Assembly (NCBI GenBank): GCA_021160205.1
Contig: JAGHCZ010000014.1
Location: forward strand, 1 to 5,704
Length of the DNA: 5,704 bases
Reading direction: 5' to 3'
Source of the DNA: Nitrososphaerota archaeon
GTDB lineage: Archaea; Thermoproteota; Nitrososphaeria_A; Caldarchaeales; Wolframiiraptoraceae
Positions 5,305-5,704 of this stretch are shown one piece after another. The position numbers and the translations under genes were made by a program. Within the stretch, counting starts at the first letter, position 1. Each line of letters starts with the position of its first letter. The notes below the pieces were generated by a model. It was not told the origin of the DNA and did no database searches. It was given only the letters and a program-made list of their open reading frames with translations.

Positions 5305-5704
5305 TCAAAGCTTCTTTTTCTCCAAAGCAGTCTCCACGGCCTTCACGATCTCGGAGAACACCATCTCCGAGTCTCTTCCCGCGTCAATCCTCAGGAGCTC
5401 TCCCCTATCCACGTACTCGAGATACTTCTCCCTAACTTGCCTGAGGAACTCGATTCTCTCAAACCTAGTCTTTCTCCTCTTCTTAAGCCTCTCTAAGCCA
5501 ACGGCCGGATCCACATCCAAGAGAATCGCGACATCCGGCCTCCTAGAGTACTTATTCAATTCCTCGACCCAGCTTTGATCCCCCGTCGTAACCGACTGAT
5601 AAGCGAGAGACGAGTGTAGATACCTATCCGAGACCACGATGAAGCCCTTCTCCAAGAGAGGTAAAATAACTCTCTTGAGGTGAATCATTCTATCCGCCGC
5701 GAAG
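5305..5704 (-). CDS. tmk: Thymidylate kinase, partial (5' end outside window)
   Basis: Phosphorylates dTMP to dTDP in dTTP synthesis. Only the C-terminal 132 codons are visible; the frame runs off the right edge, so the methionine at 5688 is internal. The fragment opens with FAADR, the conserved motif preceding a helix in thymidylate kinases. It then has SDRYLHSSLAYQ (fragment residues 25-36), the DRY and SS-AYQ substrate-site signature, then RPDVAILLDVDP (55-66) and the arginine/lysine-rich lid region RLKKRRKTRFE (about 71-81), then the FLRQVREKYLEY helix and a short C-terminus. The P-loop half lies outside the window. Full family length is about 195-215 aa, so roughly one third is missing. 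It is upstream of the HD-domain phosphohydrolase on the same strand with a 28-nt gap, probably one transcript. Confidence 0.93.
   Translation of the reverse strand, partial: FAADRMIHLKRVILPLLEKGFIVVSDRYLHSSLAYQSVTTGDQSWVEELNKYSRRPDVAILLDVDPAVGLERLKKRRKTRFERIEFLRQVREKYLEYVDRGELLRIDAGRDSEMVFSEIVKAVETALEKKKL

Noticed and set aside
5100..5496. Plus-strand open frames opposite the HD gene and tmk
   Set aside because: Both overlap genes with clear family motifs on the other strand and give Ser/Pro-rich products without motifs.

Overview
The window reads as archaeal chromosome, probably from a thermophile. It encodes an Orc1/Cdc6-type initiator and the small (exonuclease) subunit of the archaea-specific family D DNA polymerase. 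Its promoters are TATA-type and its start codons mix ATG, GTG and TTG. Arginine is mostly written AGA/AGG, and isoleucine often ATA. PolD is absent from the classical Crenarchaeota, so a euryarchaeal, korarchaeal, bathyarchaeal, aigarchaeal or similar host is more likely. The sequence alone does not settle the lineage.

Positions 1-289 hold no gene but look like a replication origin. Two nearly identical origin recognition boxes (ORBs; shared 16-mer ttctccARtggaaata, then (g)agggggt) lie at 27-49 on the + strand and 194-217 on the - strand. They face each other across about 144 bp that includes an A/T-rich core near 97-132. A TATA-like box near 254 follows, then orc1/cdc6.

Positions 290-3135 hold orc1/cdc6 and, 5 nt after its stop, the PolD small subunit DP1 (GTG start). 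They are almost certainly one operon pointing away from the origin. All the motifs expected for ATP binding in Orc1 and for metal-dependent 3'-5' exonuclease activity in DP1 are present. The PolD large subunit is not the next gene.

Positions 3136-4087 hold a membrane-anchored DUF4349-family protein of unknown function. A TATA box about 26 nt before its ATG suggests a leaderless mRNA separate from the replication operon.

Positions 4092-5704 are on the - strand: the 3' two thirds of thymidylate kinase (cut by the window edge), then a SAMHD1/COG1078-like HD-domain phosphohydrolase with a TTG start. Together they suggest a dNTP-supply and dNTP-removal pair transcribed toward the replication genes. 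They meet the DUF4349 gene tail to tail with a 4-nt gap.

Overall this is an origin-proximal DNA replication neighbourhood: initiator and its binding sites, replicative polymerase exonuclease subunit, and nucleotide-pool enzymes. I saw no mobile element, CRISPR array, tRNA or rRNA, and no clear frameshift. The individual systems belong to known families. The most notable items are the compact origin and the linkage of dNTP-pool genes to it.
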